In this document: positions 1 to 8,603 of the stretch, piece by piece | Position numbering within the stretch: the stretch's first letter is position 1 | Layout of the letters: every line of letters begins with the position of its first letter | From: an uncultured Collinsella sp. | GTDB taxonomy: Bacteria > Actinomycetota > Coriobacteriia > Coriobacteriales > Coriobacteriaceae | Direction of reading: 5' to 3' | Length of the DNA stretch: 51,885 nt | Assembly (NCBI GenBank): GCA_900547125.1 | Contig: URFU01000002.1 | Span: 1-51,885, forward strand | Position numbers and translations under genes: made by a program | Notes under the pieces: generated by a model | Database searches by the model: none | The model's input: only the letters and a program-made list of their open reading frames with translations | Told to the model about the DNA's origin: nothing

Positions 1-48
1 GCGCCTTTAGACGCGAGCCCGGGGCCCGTGGGTTATACCCTAAGAGCA

Positions 49-71
49 AACCACCCTTTTTAAGGGTGGTT
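49..71. terminator. Hairpin downstream of glmU
   Basis: Perfect 10-bp inverted repeat AACCACCCTT / AAGGGTGGTT with a 3-nt TTT loop, 15 nt past the glmU stop codon. There is no strong U-tract on the minus-strand side, so termination is likely but the site could also be bidirectional. Nothing else is recognised in bases 1-48. Confidence 0.55.
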
Positions 72-86
72 CTGATTGGTAAAACG

Positions 87-1499
87 TTATGCCTCGTCGT
101 CCTCGTGCAGGCGGCGGCGGTAATCGGCGGCCCAGCCCTCAATATTTACCTGACGGGCGCGGCCCAGGCCGAGCGCGTCTGCCGGGACCGGCTCGGTGAT
201 GACGGAGCCGGCGGCAACGAGCGCGCCGTCGCCGATCTGAGCGGGTGCGACCATCATGGTGTCGGAACCGATGAAGGCGTCCTTGCCGATGACGGTCTTG
301 TGCTTGTGAACGCCGTCGTAGTTGCAGGTGATGGAGCCCGCGCCCACGTTGACGCCGGAGCCCATGGTGGTGTCGCCGATGTAGGACAGGTGCGGAACCT
401 TGGAGCCCTCACCGATCGTGGACTTCTTGATCTCCACGTGCGTGCCGGCCTTGGAACCGTCGAGCATGTGGGTGCCCGGGCGCAGGTAGGCGCGCGGGCC
501 GCAGTCGACGCCGTTCTCGATGACGGCCTCGATGGCGATGGTCTCATCGATGGTGCAGCCGCTGCCGACGGTGGTGTCGGTGAGGCGGCTGTTGGGGCCG
601 AGCTGGCACTCCTCGCCCACGGTGACGTGGCCGATCAGATGTGTCTGCGGCCACACGACGGTGTCGCGGCCGATAACGGCATCGGGGCCGATCCAGGCCT
701 GCGTGGGATCGATGAAGGTAACGCCCTCGGCCATCCAGCGCTCGTTGATGCGGTCGCGCGCGATGGCGGTGAGCTGCGCGAGCTGGATGCGGCTGTTGAC
801 GCCCAGGCCGTCGCGGTAGTCGTCACAGTGGAAGATGGAGACCGCCTGGCCGTGACCCTTGAGGATCTCGAGCATGTCGGGCAGGTAGTACTCGGACTGC
901 GCGTTGTCGTTGCCGATCTCGTCGATATGCGCGGCAAGCTGAGCGCCGTCGAAGGCGTAGCAGCCGGCGTTGCACTCGAGCAACGTGGCGGCCTGCTCGG
1001 GCGTGCAGTCCTTCTGCTCGATGATGCGCTCAATCTGGCCGTCGGCGCCCAGCTTGATGCGGCCGTAGCCGAAGGGGTCGGGCGGGGTCATGGTCATGAC
1101 GGTGCAGGCGAGCTCGCCGGTAGCGACGGTCTGCGCGAACTTGGCGACGGTGTCGGCGGTGATGAGCGGCAGGTCGCCGTTGAGCACGACAACGGGGCCT
1201 TGCGCGATGCCGCAGGCCTCGAGTGCGACCTTTACGGCGTGGCCGGTGCCCAGGCGCTCGGTCTGCTCGACGCACTCGACCTTGGTGGCGCTGTTGGCGT
1301 AGGCGCCGTCGATAAGGGCGCGCATCTCGTCGGCGTGGCTGCCGATGACGACCACGACGCGGCTGCAGCCGGCCTTGATGGTGGCGTCGACGATCCACTG
1401 GACCATGGGCTTACCCAGGATCTTGTGCGAAACCTTGCAGTGGTTCGACTTCATGCGGGTGCCCTCGCCGGCGGCGAGGATAATTGCGGTTGCGTCCAT
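87..1499 (-). CDS. glmU: Bifunctional UDP-N-acetylglucosamine pyrophosphorylase / glucosamine-1-phosphate N-acetyltransferase
   Basis: Makes UDP-GlcNAc for peptidoglycan in two cytoplasmic steps: acetylation of glucosamine-1-phosphate, then uridylylation. The N-terminal nucleotidyltransferase half starts with LAAGEGTRMKS (aa 8-18) followed by the Lys of the K-x-x-x-K type loop and GKPM. The C-terminal half is a left-handed beta-helix of hexapeptide repeats with HLSYIGD and GVNVGAGSITCNYDG. The start chosen is MDATAIILAAGEG, preceded by AGGAG; the frame stays open 75 codons further upstream but that stretch does not match the family. The resulting 470 aa fits the usual length of about 455. The gene is transcribed away from the ECF operon and ends at a hairpin. 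Confidence 0.96.
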   Translation of the reverse strand: MDATAIILAAGEGTRMKSNHCKVSHKILGKPMVQWIVDATIKAGCSRVVVVIGSHADEMRALIDGAYANSATKVECVEQTERLGTGHAVKVALEACGIAQGPVVVLNGDLPLITADTVAKFAQTVATGELACTVMTMTPPDPFGYGRIKLGADGQIERIIEQKDCTPEQAATLLECNAGCYAFDGAQLAAHIDEIGNDNAQSEYYLPDMLEILKGHGQAVSIFHCDDYRDGLGVNSRIQLAQLTAIARDRINERWMAEGVTFIDPTQAWIGPDAVIGRDTVVWPQTHLIGHVTVGEECQLGPNSRLTDTTVGSGCTIDETIAIEAVIENGVDCGPRAYLRPGTHMLDGSKAGTHVEIKKSTIGEGSKVPHLSYIGDTTMGSGVNVGAGSITCNYDGVHKHKTVIGKDAFIGSDTMMVAPAQIGDGALVAAGSVITEPVPADALGLGRARQVNIEGWAADYRRRLHEDDEA

Positions 1500-1689
1500 G
1501 TGATCTCCTGTTACGTTATAGAGACGTGTGTTTGGAAACGATACACGGCGCAATATGATACCGCAGGCATATGATGAGCGCGTAGCGATTGACGCGTGAC
1601 GGCCGATGTCGCTGCTGCCGGCGTGGTGTTTGCGCTGGCTGTGCATGGCGGCGGCGCTGCGGCGTTGGCGTTTGAGCGAGAGGATGGGG

Positions 1690-2583
1690 GTGCCCGTGGA
1701 CATCATGCGAGGGGAATCGGGCAACGAACCCGTCGCGGCATTTTCGATGTCGCATCCGGCGGTGCCAGCGCTCTACATGGTGCTGACGCTGGGACTCACT
1801 ATGTTCTCGATGCAGCCGGTGCTGATTGCGCTGTCGCTTGCGGGCGGGCTGGCGTACGGGTTTGCGACGCGCGGCGCCGCGCGCACGTTGGGGGCGCTTC
1901 GCTGGCAGCTGCCGGTGATTTTGATCATCGCGGTGCTCAATCCGCTGTTTAGCGCCTCGGGCTCGACGGAGCTGTTCCGTATTGGCATGCGTGCGGTGTA
2001 TCTAGAGAGCATGGTTTACGGCCTGTGCATGGGCGGGCTGTTTGTGGCGAGCGTGCTGTGGTTTGAGGCGGCGGCATCGATGCTTGGCTACGACAAGGTG
2101 CTTGCGCTTTTGGGTAACGCCGCGCCGGTGATCGCGCTCATGATCTCGATGTGCATGCGGCTTATCCCGCAGTTTTTGCGCCGCGGTCGTACGGTGCTGG
2201 CGGTGCAGGATGCGATTGATGTGCCTGGCCGCGCGTCGGCCGACCCCGTGCGCTCGCGCCTGCGGGCGTCGAGCGTGTTGATGGGCTGGGGCATGGAAGA
2301 TTCGCTGGAGCGCGCGGACGCTATGCGCTCCCGTGGGTGGGGCGCCGCGACACGCCGCACGACGTACGCGCGGTATCGGCTGGGGCGCGGCGATGTTGCC
2401 GCGCTGGTGGGGCTTGCGCTGTTTGGCGCTGCTACGGTTGCGATGGCGTGGGCCGCGACGACGCAGTATTCGTTTTACCCTCAGCTTTCGGTGCCGGCGC
2501 CGTGGCCTGGCTATATTGTGTACGCGGCTTGGATGGCGCTGCCCTGTGTGCTGCACGCGATTGACGAGAAGAGGTTTGGCTGA
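1690..2583 (+). CDS. ecfT: ECF transporter transmembrane (T) component
   Basis: Membrane scaffold of an energy-coupling factor importer (EcfT/CbiQ family), which links the two ATPases to the substrate-binding S component. The protein has several hydrophobic spans (about aa 25-60, 75-95, 115-160 and two near the C-terminus). The cytoplasmic coupling region contains ERADAMRSRGWG, the family's A-x-R-G type coupling motif. A GTG start at 1690 is preferred because GAGAGG lies 6 nt upstream. In-frame ATGs at 1606, 1684 and 1705 are alternatives with poorer spacing. The stop overlaps the next start (TGATG), indicating translational coupling with the ATPase gene. Confidence 0.85.
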   Translation: MPVDIMRGESGNEPVAAFSMSHPAVPALYMVLTLGLTMFSMQPVLIALSLAGGLAYGFATRGAARTLGALRWQLPVILIIAVLNPLFSASGSTELFRIGMRAVYLESMVYGLCMGGLFVASVLWFEAAASMLGYDKVLALLGNAAPVIALMISMCMRLIPQFLRRGRTVLAVQDAIDVPGRASADPVRSRLRASSVLMGWGMEDSLERADAMRSRGWGAATRRTTYARYRLGRGDVAALVGLALFGAATVAMAWAATTQYSFYPQLSVPAPWPGYIVYAAWMALPCVLHAIDEKRFG

Positions 2584-4226
2584 TGGCTCGGTTGGACGGG
2601 AGCATGATGGCGGGCGTGGCGTGCGCCCCGGATACGCCGGCGATTGAAGTGCGGGGTCTGCGCTTTGCCTACCCCGGGACTGAGGCACCGGTGTTCGAGG
2701 GGCTCGATTGGCGTGTTCCCCAAGGGGCGTTTGCGCTGCTTGTTGGCGGTACCGGATCGGGCAAGTCGACGCTGCTCTCGCTGCTCAAACCCGAGATTTC
2801 GCCGGCGGGCGAATGCGCTGGCGAGCTGCGCGTGCTGGGCGAGAGCGCTGCCGATATGGACGTTCGGGCGTCCGCAGAGCGCGTGGGCTATGTGTTTCAG
2901 GACCCAGAGAACCAGATCGTGTGCGAAACCGTGTGGCACGAGATGGCGTTTGGCCTGGAAAACTTAGGCATGTCGCGCGACGAGATGCGCCGTCGCGTAG
3001 CCGAGACCAGCTATTTCTTTGGGTTGGAGGATTGGCTCCACCGCGATACCGATACGCTTTCGGGCGGACGCAAACAGCTGCTGTCGCTGGCGGCTGTGCT
3101 GGCGTTGCGCCCGCGCGTGCTGCTGCTCGATGAGCCTACGTCCCAACTGGACCCCGTTGCCGAGAAGAGTTTTCTGCATGCGCTGTTTCGCGTGAATCGC
3201 GAGTTGGGCTGCACGGTTGTCGTGGCGACGCACCAGCCGCGCCCAATGCTCGAATACGCGACGTGCGCGTACCGGATTGAGGGCGGATGCGTGTGCGAGG
3301 TGGCAGACATTGCCTCCCTGGGGCACCGTGAAGAGCTGTTTTCTGGCGAGGTGCCGGGGTGGGGTGCCTCGCGGCGTGCAAAAAACGGAGTTTTCAGCAG
3401 CGCCAGTGGCCAGCCGGGCTCTTTGGACCCGCGCGGGGGCGCTCCGGGTGCAAAAAAAGGACTGAAATCGGACAAATCGGCTGAATTTGGGGCGCAAATA
3501 CTGCCGCAGGGTGACTCGGGGGCGCCATCGCGCGCCGGTGGATGCCGAATACTCCCAAAAATGCACGCTAGGCCGGCTACCACCCTGACAGGGAGCTGGT
3601 TTCGCTACGATCGGGCGTCCGGCTGGGTGCTGCGTGGGCTCGATGCGTCGTTTTCGGCAGGCGCGGTGCATGCGGTTGTTGGCGGCAACGGCTGCGGCAA
3701 GTCGACAATGCTTTCGGTGCTGGCCAAGACGGTCAAGTTGCAGCGTGGGCATATGGTGCGCGCGGCGGCCTCGGCTGCACTGCTGCCTCAGAATCCCAAG
3801 GCGTTGCTGGTTGCCGAGACGGTGCGCGATGAGCTGATGGAATGGGCTTCGACCTGCGGATATGACGAGGCTGTGGCGCGGGAGCGCGCGGCGAGCCTGG
3901 GGCTGTCGGGCTTGGATGGACGCCACCCGTACGATCTTTCGGGCGGGCAGCGTCAACTGCTTGCATTGGCAAAACTGCTGCTAATCGGCCCCGAACTACT
4001 ATTGCTCGATGAGCCCACCAAGGGTTTGGACCTGACCAGCCGCCGCATCATTGCCCGCGCTCTGCGTGACCATGCGAAGACTGGCGGCACCGTCATCATG
4101 GCCACGCACGACCTGGATTTTGCCGAGCAGGTTGCCGATGACATTGCCATGATGTTCGACGGTGAGATTGCCTGCATGGAGCGGCCGGTCGACTTCTTTG
4201 CCGACAACGTGTTTTATAGGGCGTGA
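2583..4226 (+). CDS. ecfA: ECF transporter fused double ATPase (A-A')
   Basis: Two ABC ATPase domains in one 547-aa chain power the ECF importer. Domain 1 (about aa 20-250) has Walker A GGTGSGKST, Q-loop VFQDPENQ, signature LSGGRKQ and Walker B VLLLDEPTSQLD. Domain 2 (about aa 337-545) has GGNGCGKST, LSGGQRQ and LLLLDEPTKGLD, then ATHD. Both sites therefore look catalytically complete. Between them lies an atypical linker of about 75 residues (aa 258-335) rich in Gly, Pro, Ser, Ala and Lys, matching neither domain. The fusion guarantees a 1:1 ratio of A and A'. The gene is coupled to the T gene by a 1-nt overlap and is followed 4 nt later by the S gene. Confidence 0.93.
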   Translation: MARLDGSMMAGVACAPDTPAIEVRGLRFAYPGTEAPVFEGLDWRVPQGAFALLVGGTGSGKSTLLSLLKPEISPAGECAGELRVLGESAADMDVRASAERVGYVFQDPENQIVCETVWHEMAFGLENLGMSRDEMRRRVAETSYFFGLEDWLHRDTDTLSGGRKQLLSLAAVLALRPRVLLLDEPTSQLDPVAEKSFLHALFRVNRELGCTVVVATHQPRPMLEYATCAYRIEGGCVCEVADIASLGHREELFSGEVPGWGASRRAKNGVFSSASGQPGSLDPRGGAPGAKKGLKSDKSAEFGAQILPQGDSGAPSRAGGCRILPKMHARPATTLTGSWFRYDRASGWVLRGLDASFSAGAVHAVVGGNGCGKSTMLSVLAKTVKLQRGHMVRAAASAALLPQNPKALLVAETVRDELMEWASTCGYDEAVARERAASLGLSGLDGRHPYDLSGGQRQLLALAKLLLIGPELLLLDEPTKGLDLTSRRIIARALRDHAKTGGTVIMATHDLDFAEQVADDIAMMFDGEIACMERPVDFFADNVFYRA

Positions 4227-4230
4227 TGGG

Positions 4231-4944
4231 ATGACGGATTATCGCGTCTCGCGCCTACTAGCAAAACTGGAGATCCCACTGCTGCTGGCGGTGCCGGCGG
4301 TAATGGCCGCGGCGTTGCTGGCGGGCATTGAGCAGGCGGCGCTTGCCATGCTTGTCGTGGTGGCGCTGGTGCTTGCGTTGTTCTTTGCGGGCTACGAGGC
4401 GTCGCGACCGGGCCTGCGCCAGATTATGCCCACGCTGGTTCTGGCGGCGTTGGCCGCGGCGGGGCGCATCTTGTTTGGCCCCATTCCCGACTTTAAACCC
4501 GTGAGTGCCATCGCCATTATCGCCGGGGCGACGCTCGGTCGTCGTAACGGCTTTATGGTCGGTGCGCTGGCGGCGCTGACCAGCAACTTCTTTTTTGGAC
4601 AGGGCATGTGGACGCCATGGCAGATGTATGCCTGGGGCCTGGTTGGCTATGTTGGCGGCGCGCTGGCGCATGCGGGCGCGTTCGACCGTGCGGATGGAAC
4701 CGTGCGCATGCCGGCGCTGATGGCGTACGGCTTTGCATCGGGCCTGCTCTACGGCGTGGTAATCAACGCCTACGACATCATCGGTTTTGTGCAGCCGCTC
4801 ACGTGGGCGGGCGCCGTGGCGCGTCTTGCCACGGCAGTGCCGTTCGATATCACACACGGCCTCGCGACCTGCGTGTTCTTGGCAGCCCTCTACAAGCCCT
4901 GGTGTCGTCGCATCAACCGAGTCGTCGTGAAGTACGGACTGTAG
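4231..4944 (+). CDS. ECF transporter substrate-specific (S) component
   Basis: A 237-aa, very hydrophobic protein with about six membrane segments, encoded directly after the T and A-A' genes, so it is the likely substrate-capture subunit. The stretch ILFGPIPDFKPVSAIAIIAG followed by NGFMVGALAALTSNFFFGQG matches the common ECF S-component pattern. The substrate cannot be read from the sequence; a vitamin or cobalt/cobalamin-related compound is typical for such operons. The start chosen is MTDYRVSRLLAKLE, 4 nt after the ATPase stop; the frame stays open further upstream inside the ATPase gene. Confidence 0.86.
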   Translation: MTDYRVSRLLAKLEIPLLLAVPAVMAAALLAGIEQAALAMLVVVALVLALFFAGYEASRPGLRQIMPTLVLAALAAAGRILFGPIPDFKPVSAIAIIAGATLGRRNGFMVGALAALTSNFFFGQGMWTPWQMYAWGLVGYVGGALAHAGAFDRADGTVRMPALMAYGFASGLLYGVVINAYDIIGFVQPLTWAGAVARLATAVPFDITHGLATCVFLAALYKPWCRRINRVVVKYGL

Positions 4945-4968
4945 GGCATTTTGCGTTCCCTTACGAAC

Positions 4969-5031
4969 TTGCGGTGGAATAGTTCTCGTTTTTGGCTGTT
5001 TGGGGCCCAAACAGGAACTATTCCACCGCAA
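4969..5031. repeat. Nested palindrome between ecfS and xthA
   Basis: Outer arms of 17 bp (TTGCGGTGGAATAGTTC and its exact complement, 4969-4985 and 5015-5031) enclose a second perfect palindrome of 9-bp arms (4996-5014). It lies between two convergent genes and probably acts as a two-way terminator or is a REP-like element. A run of ten G follows at 5038-5047. Confidence 0.75.
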
Positions 5032-5057
5032 CTTATAGGGGGGGGGGACGAGGTCAG

Positions 5058-5096
5058 ATGATCCATTTTCCTCCGTCCCCAGGGGATCAGCTGGGG
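5058..5096. repeat. Interspersed repeat, copy A
   Basis: A sequence of about 33 bp beginning ATGATCCATTTTCCTCCGTC recurs, reverse-complemented with 3 mismatches, at 35661-35700. It abuts the 3' end of the exonuclease gene. Confidence 0.65.
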
Positions 5097-5915
5097 TTAG
5101 AGCTCTAGCGTGAGGGTGACGGGGCAGTGGTCGCTGCCAAAGATGTCGCCACGGATACCGGTGTCGCGAACGTCGGCGGCGATTGAATCACTTACCAGGA
5201 AGTAATCGATGCGCCAGCCGGCGTTGTTCTTGCGAGCATTAAAGCGGTAGCTCCACCAGCTGTAGACGCCCTCGACATTGGGGTTTGCCGCGCGCCAGGT
5301 ATCGGTGAAGCCGGCGTCGAGCAGCTCGGTAAACTTGCCGCGCTCCTCGTCCGAAAAGCCGGCGTTGCCGCGGTTGGACTTGGGGTTCTTAAGGTCGATT
5401 TCCTCGTGCGCCACGTTAAAGTCGCCGCAGGTTACAACGGGCTTGCCGGTCTCGCGCTCAAGCGCGCTCAAAAAGCCGCGATAGGCATCGTCCCAGGCCA
5501 TGCGCACATCGATGCGCGCGAGCTCATTTTGGGCGTTGGGCGTGTAGACATCCACAAACCAAAACTTGTCGAACTCGAGCGCGCAGACGCGGCCCTCGGT
5601 TGTGGCTTGGGCGACGAGCTCGGCCGCCTCGCCCTCGCCAGCGTAGGGCAGCAGTGCGTCGGCGTGCAGCACGCGCAGCGGTTCCTGGCGGCTAAAGACC
5701 GCAGTGCCCGAATAGCCTTTACGCTCGGCGTAGCTCCAGGTTTGGTGATAGCCGGCCAGGTCGATATCGACCTGGCCCTCCTGCAGCTTGGTCTCCTGCA
5801 GCGCCAAGATATCGACATCGAGTTCTTGCGCGATTTGGATAAAGCTCGGGTCCTTTTTGAGCACGGCGCGCAGGCCGTTGACGTTCCACGAGGCGAAAGT
5901 GTAAGTCTGAGGCAT
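5097..5915 (-). CDS. xthA: Exodeoxyribonuclease III
   Basis: Mg-dependent apurinic/apyrimidinic endonuclease and 3'-5' exonuclease for base-excision repair. All hallmark motifs of the exonuclease/endonuclease/phosphatase fold appear in order: SWNVNGLRA (aa 8-16), LQETKLQ, YSGTAVFSR, GDFNVAH, FTDTWR, YSWWSYRFNARKNNAGWRIDYFLVS (shown only as the family landmark; key residues are the Asp and Arg of RIDY) and SDHCPV at the C-terminus. Its 272 aa match the usual length. The start has AAAGGAC about 4 nt upstream. The gene is divergent from the sirtuin gene. Confidence 0.95.
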   Translation of the reverse strand: MPQTYTFASWNVNGLRAVLKKDPSFIQIAQELDVDILALQETKLQEGQVDIDLAGYHQTWSYAERKGYSGTAVFSRQEPLRVLHADALLPYAGEGEAAELVAQATTEGRVCALEFDKFWFVDVYTPNAQNELARIDVRMAWDDAYRGFLSALERETGKPVVTCGDFNVAHEEIDLKNPKSNRGNAGFSDEERGKFTELLDAGFTDTWRAANPNVEGVYSWWSYRFNARKNNAGWRIDYFLVSDSIAADVRDTGIRGDIFGSDHCPVTLTLEL

Positions 5916-6028
5916 GGTGTCCTTTCGACGGGGTTGGCAGGCTTAAGATTAGCGCAACAGAGGCGGGGCGTAGTCCGCGAGTGATAGTGCGAACGCCGCC
6001 GTCCCGGAGACACGGACGGAGGACTCAT

Positions 6029-6781
6029 ATGACGCAGGCAATAACGGATCCCAAGCAGGCCTCCGCCGCGCTGGCGGAGCTGTTCGGCACCCACAAGCGC
6101 GTGGTCTTCTTTGGCGGCGCGGGTGTTTCCACGGCGAGCGGCATCCCCGATTTCCGCAGCGTGGACGGTCTGTATCACCAGCGGTTTGCCTACCCGCCCG
6201 AGACCATGCTCTCGCATAGCTTTTACGAGGTGCATCCGGCCGAGTTCTTCGACTTCTACCGCACCAAGATGATCGCGCTTGGCGCCAAGCCCAACCGCTG
6301 CCACACCAAGCTGGCCGAGCTGGAACACGCCGGCAAGCTAAATGCCGTGGTGACGCAAAACATCGACGGCCTGCATCAGATGGCGGGCTCGCAGCGCGTG
6401 TTCGAGCTGCGCGGATCGGTCCATCGCAACATTTGCCAGTCGTGCGGCGCGGTCTACAGCGCCGAATGGATTTGCGCGCGCGAGCACGAGGATGCCGCGG
6501 GCGTGCCCGTGTGCCCCGCGTGCGGCGGGCGCATTAAGCCCGATGTGGTGCTCTACGAGGAGCCGCTCGACGAGCACGTGCTGACCGGTGCCGTTGCCGC
6601 CATCGCTGCGGCCGATGCCCTCATTGTGGGCGGGACCTCGCTCGTGGTGTATCCGGCGGCGGGCCTTACGCGCTACTTTACCGGCGATACGCTGGCCATT
6701 TGCAATCTTGCTCCCACCGATCAGGATGCAAATGCCGACCTGCTGATTTCTTGCGACATCGCGGCCGCGTTTGCGTTCTAG
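6029..6781 (+). CDS. cobB: NAD-dependent protein deacylase (sirtuin)
   Basis: Removes acyl groups from protein lysines using NAD+, for example to reactivate acetyl-CoA synthetase. Landmarks are the NAD-binding GAGVSTASGIPDFRS, TQNIDGLHQMAG, the catalytic His in ELRGSVHRNICQSC, a zinc ribbon with Cys pairs CQSC and CPAC, and the late GGTSLVVYPAAGL. The chosen start (MTQAITDPKQ) has GGAGGAC 5 nt upstream; the frame opens 16 codons earlier without an RBS. 250 aa, complete. Confidence 0.94.
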   Translation: MTQAITDPKQASAALAELFGTHKRVVFFGGAGVSTASGIPDFRSVDGLYHQRFAYPPETMLSHSFYEVHPAEFFDFYRTKMIALGAKPNRCHTKLAELEHAGKLNAVVTQNIDGLHQMAGSQRVFELRGSVHRNICQSCGAVYSAEWICAREHEDAAGVPVCPACGGRIKPDVVLYEEPLDEHVLTGAVAAIAAADALIVGGTSLVVYPAAGLTRYFTGDTLAICNLAPTDQDANADLLISCDIAAAFAF

Positions 6782-6801
6782 CCCGTGCGCGCGGATACAA
6801 T
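6771..6801 (+). promoter_or_regulatory. Putative folP-folK promoter
   Basis: TTGCGT (6771-6776), 19-bp spacer, TACAAT (6796-6801). It overlaps the end of cobB. A GC-rich hairpin (about 6826-6857) lies between it and the AGGAGG at 6864, which could modulate translation. Confidence 0.45.
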
Positions 6802-6875
6802 AGAAAGACTGATTGCAAAACAACCCCGCCGCCGACGCCCAGGCGCGGCGGCGCGGGCATTTTAGGAGGATGTTC

Positions 6876-8603
6876 ATGGCGAACGAAAGCAAGACATGGC
6901 GGTGCGGAAAGTACGAGCTCAGCTTTGACCGTCCGCGCATCATGGGCGTCCTCAACGTGACGCCCGATTCGTTTAGCGATGGCGGGGAGCACTTCGACCC
7001 GGATGCCGCCATCGAGTACGGCCTGGCGATGCTCGACGCCGGCGCCGACATCATCGACGTGGGCGGCGAGTCCACGCGCCCCGGATTTACCCCGGTCAAC
7101 CCCGACGAGGAGGCTCGCCGCGTGCTGCCCGTGGTGCGCGCGCTGGCCAAAGAGGGCGCCATCGTCTCGATCGACACGCGCCACGTGGCGGTTGCCAAGG
7201 CGGCCGTGCGCTGCGGCGCCTCGATCGTCAACGACGTGACGGGCTTCACCGATCCCAAGATGGTCGAGTTTGTCGCGACGAGCACCTGCGGCGTCATCGT
7301 GATGCACGCCGGCGAGGTCGCGGCGCCCACGCGCACGCATGCAACGGTGCAGCTCGATACCTCGGCCGCGGCGTTTGTTGCCGAGAAGGCGCGCGAGGCG
7401 GCCGCCGAGGCTGCGCGCGAGGCCGAGAAGCCTGCCCGCCGTCGCCGTGGCAAGCTGCTGGGCGAGCCCAAGACGGAGGCCAAGCTGCCGGGCGGCGTGG
7501 TGCAGCCCTCGCTGCCGTTCGGCGATCCGGAGCCTGCGCCCGAGTCCACGGACGAGCAGAAGCAGGAGGCACCGGCCGCCGAGCAGGCCGCCCCTGTCGC
7601 CGAGGCCGGCGCTACCCCTGAGCCCGCGCCGGAGCCCAGCGATCACCTGGCGGCCATGATGCGCCGCAGCGCCCGCCGCGAGGAGGCCTACGTGCCCACC
7701 TCTCAGCTCCGCCGCTTTACCCTGCCCGATTCGGCGCCCATCATGCGCCGCGTCATGGGCTTTCTGTCCGATCAGGCCCGCACGCTTATCCATGCCGGCG
7801 TGTCGCGCGACCGCATCTGCATCGATCCCGGCCCGGGCTTTGGCAAGACGGCCAACGAGGACATCGTCATCCAGCGCGAGACCGCCAAGATGGCGTCGCT
7901 GGGCTATCCGCTCATGTGCGCCGTGTCACGCAAGCGTTTTGTGGGCGCCGTCTCGGGCGTGACCGAGGCCGCCGCGCGCGATGCCGCCACGTTTGGCGTG
8001 TGCCTGGGCGCTATCCAGGCCGGTGCCAACATCGTGCGCGTGCACGACGTCACCGGCTTTGCGCAGTTCCTGAACGGTTACTGGGCTGTCGCCAAGCCGC
8101 AGCCGCGTCGTGCGTTTGTGGCCGTGGGCTCCAACCTGGGGCATCGTTGCGACAACATCCGCGCCGCGCGCGACATGATCGCCGAGATTCCGCTCACCTG
8201 CGTGTCCAACTGCTCGCGCATTTACGAGAGCGAGCCGGCCTACGAGACGCGCCAGGATGCATTTGCCAACGCCGTCATCGAGATTAAGACTGAGCTGGCG
8301 CCGTTGGTGCTGCTCGACGAGCTTATGAAGATCGAGGCCGAGCTGGGGCGCGACCGCTCCAAGAAGGCCAAGGTCAACGGCCCGCGCACCATCGACCTGG
8401 ACCTGCTGTGGATGGACGGCGAGATCCACGGCGGCAAGAAGCTGCGCCTGCCGCATCCGCTGATCGGCGAGCGCGACTTTGTGCTGGTGCCGCTCGAGGA
8501 CCTGATGCACGACCCGGCGCGGTTCTTCCGCTACAACGGTGTCGAGGTCAAGGAGCCCGAGGACCGCGTGGGTCATATCGTGGGCGAATTGGGGCGCATG
8601 TAG
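6876..8603 (+). CDS. folP-folK: Fused dihydropteroate synthase / 6-hydroxymethyl-dihydropterin pyrophosphokinase
   Basis: Two consecutive steps of folate synthesis in one 575-aa chain. DHPS part: GVLNVTPDSFSDGG, DIIDVGGESTRPGF, SIDTRHVAV, IVNDVTGF, VMHAG (M143), then DPGPGFGKT (D317), SRKRFVG and RVHDV. HPPK part (about aa 410-575): AVGSNLG, IYESEPAYETRQDAFANA, and NGPRTIDLDLLWMDG with PHPLIGERDFVL. Between about aa 160 and 285 the DHPS barrel is interrupted by about 125 residues rich in Ala, Pro and Glu, absent from ordinary DHPS. FolB, often fused in this order in other bacteria, is missing. The start is set by AGGAGG 6 nt upstream of ATG 6876. Confidence 0.93.
   Translation: MANESKTWRCGKYELSFDRPRIMGVLNVTPDSFSDGGEHFDPDAAIEYGLAMLDAGADIIDVGGESTRPGFTPVNPDEEARRVLPVVRALAKEGAIVSIDTRHVAVAKAAVRCGASIVNDVTGFTDPKMVEFVATSTCGVIVMHAGEVAAPTRTHATVQLDTSAAAFVAEKAREAAAEAAREAEKPARRRRGKLLGEPKTEAKLPGGVVQPSLPFGDPEPAPESTDEQKQEAPAAEQAAPVAEAGATPEPAPEPSDHLAAMMRRSARREEAYVPTSQLRRFTLPDSAPIMRRVMGFLSDQARTLIHAGVSRDRICIDPGPGFGKTANEDIVIQRETAKMASLGYPLMCAVSRKRFVGAVSGVTEAAARDAATFGVCLGAIQAGANIVRVHDVTGFAQFLNGYWAVAKPQPRRAFVAVGSNLGHRCDNIRAARDMIAEIPLTCVSNCSRIYESEPAYETRQDAFANAVIEIKTELAPLVLLDELMKIEAELGRDRSKKAKVNGPRTIDLDLLWMDGEIHGGKKLRLPHPLIGERDFVLVPLEDLMHDPARFFRYNGVEVKEPEDRVGHIVGELGRM

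Noticed and set aside
66..1574. Long plus-strand ORF over glmU, and similar long opposite-strand ORFs (30156-32771, 49467-51767, 17669-19033)
   Set aside because: They lie opposite well-recognised genes and their products are low-complexity artefacts of high GC.
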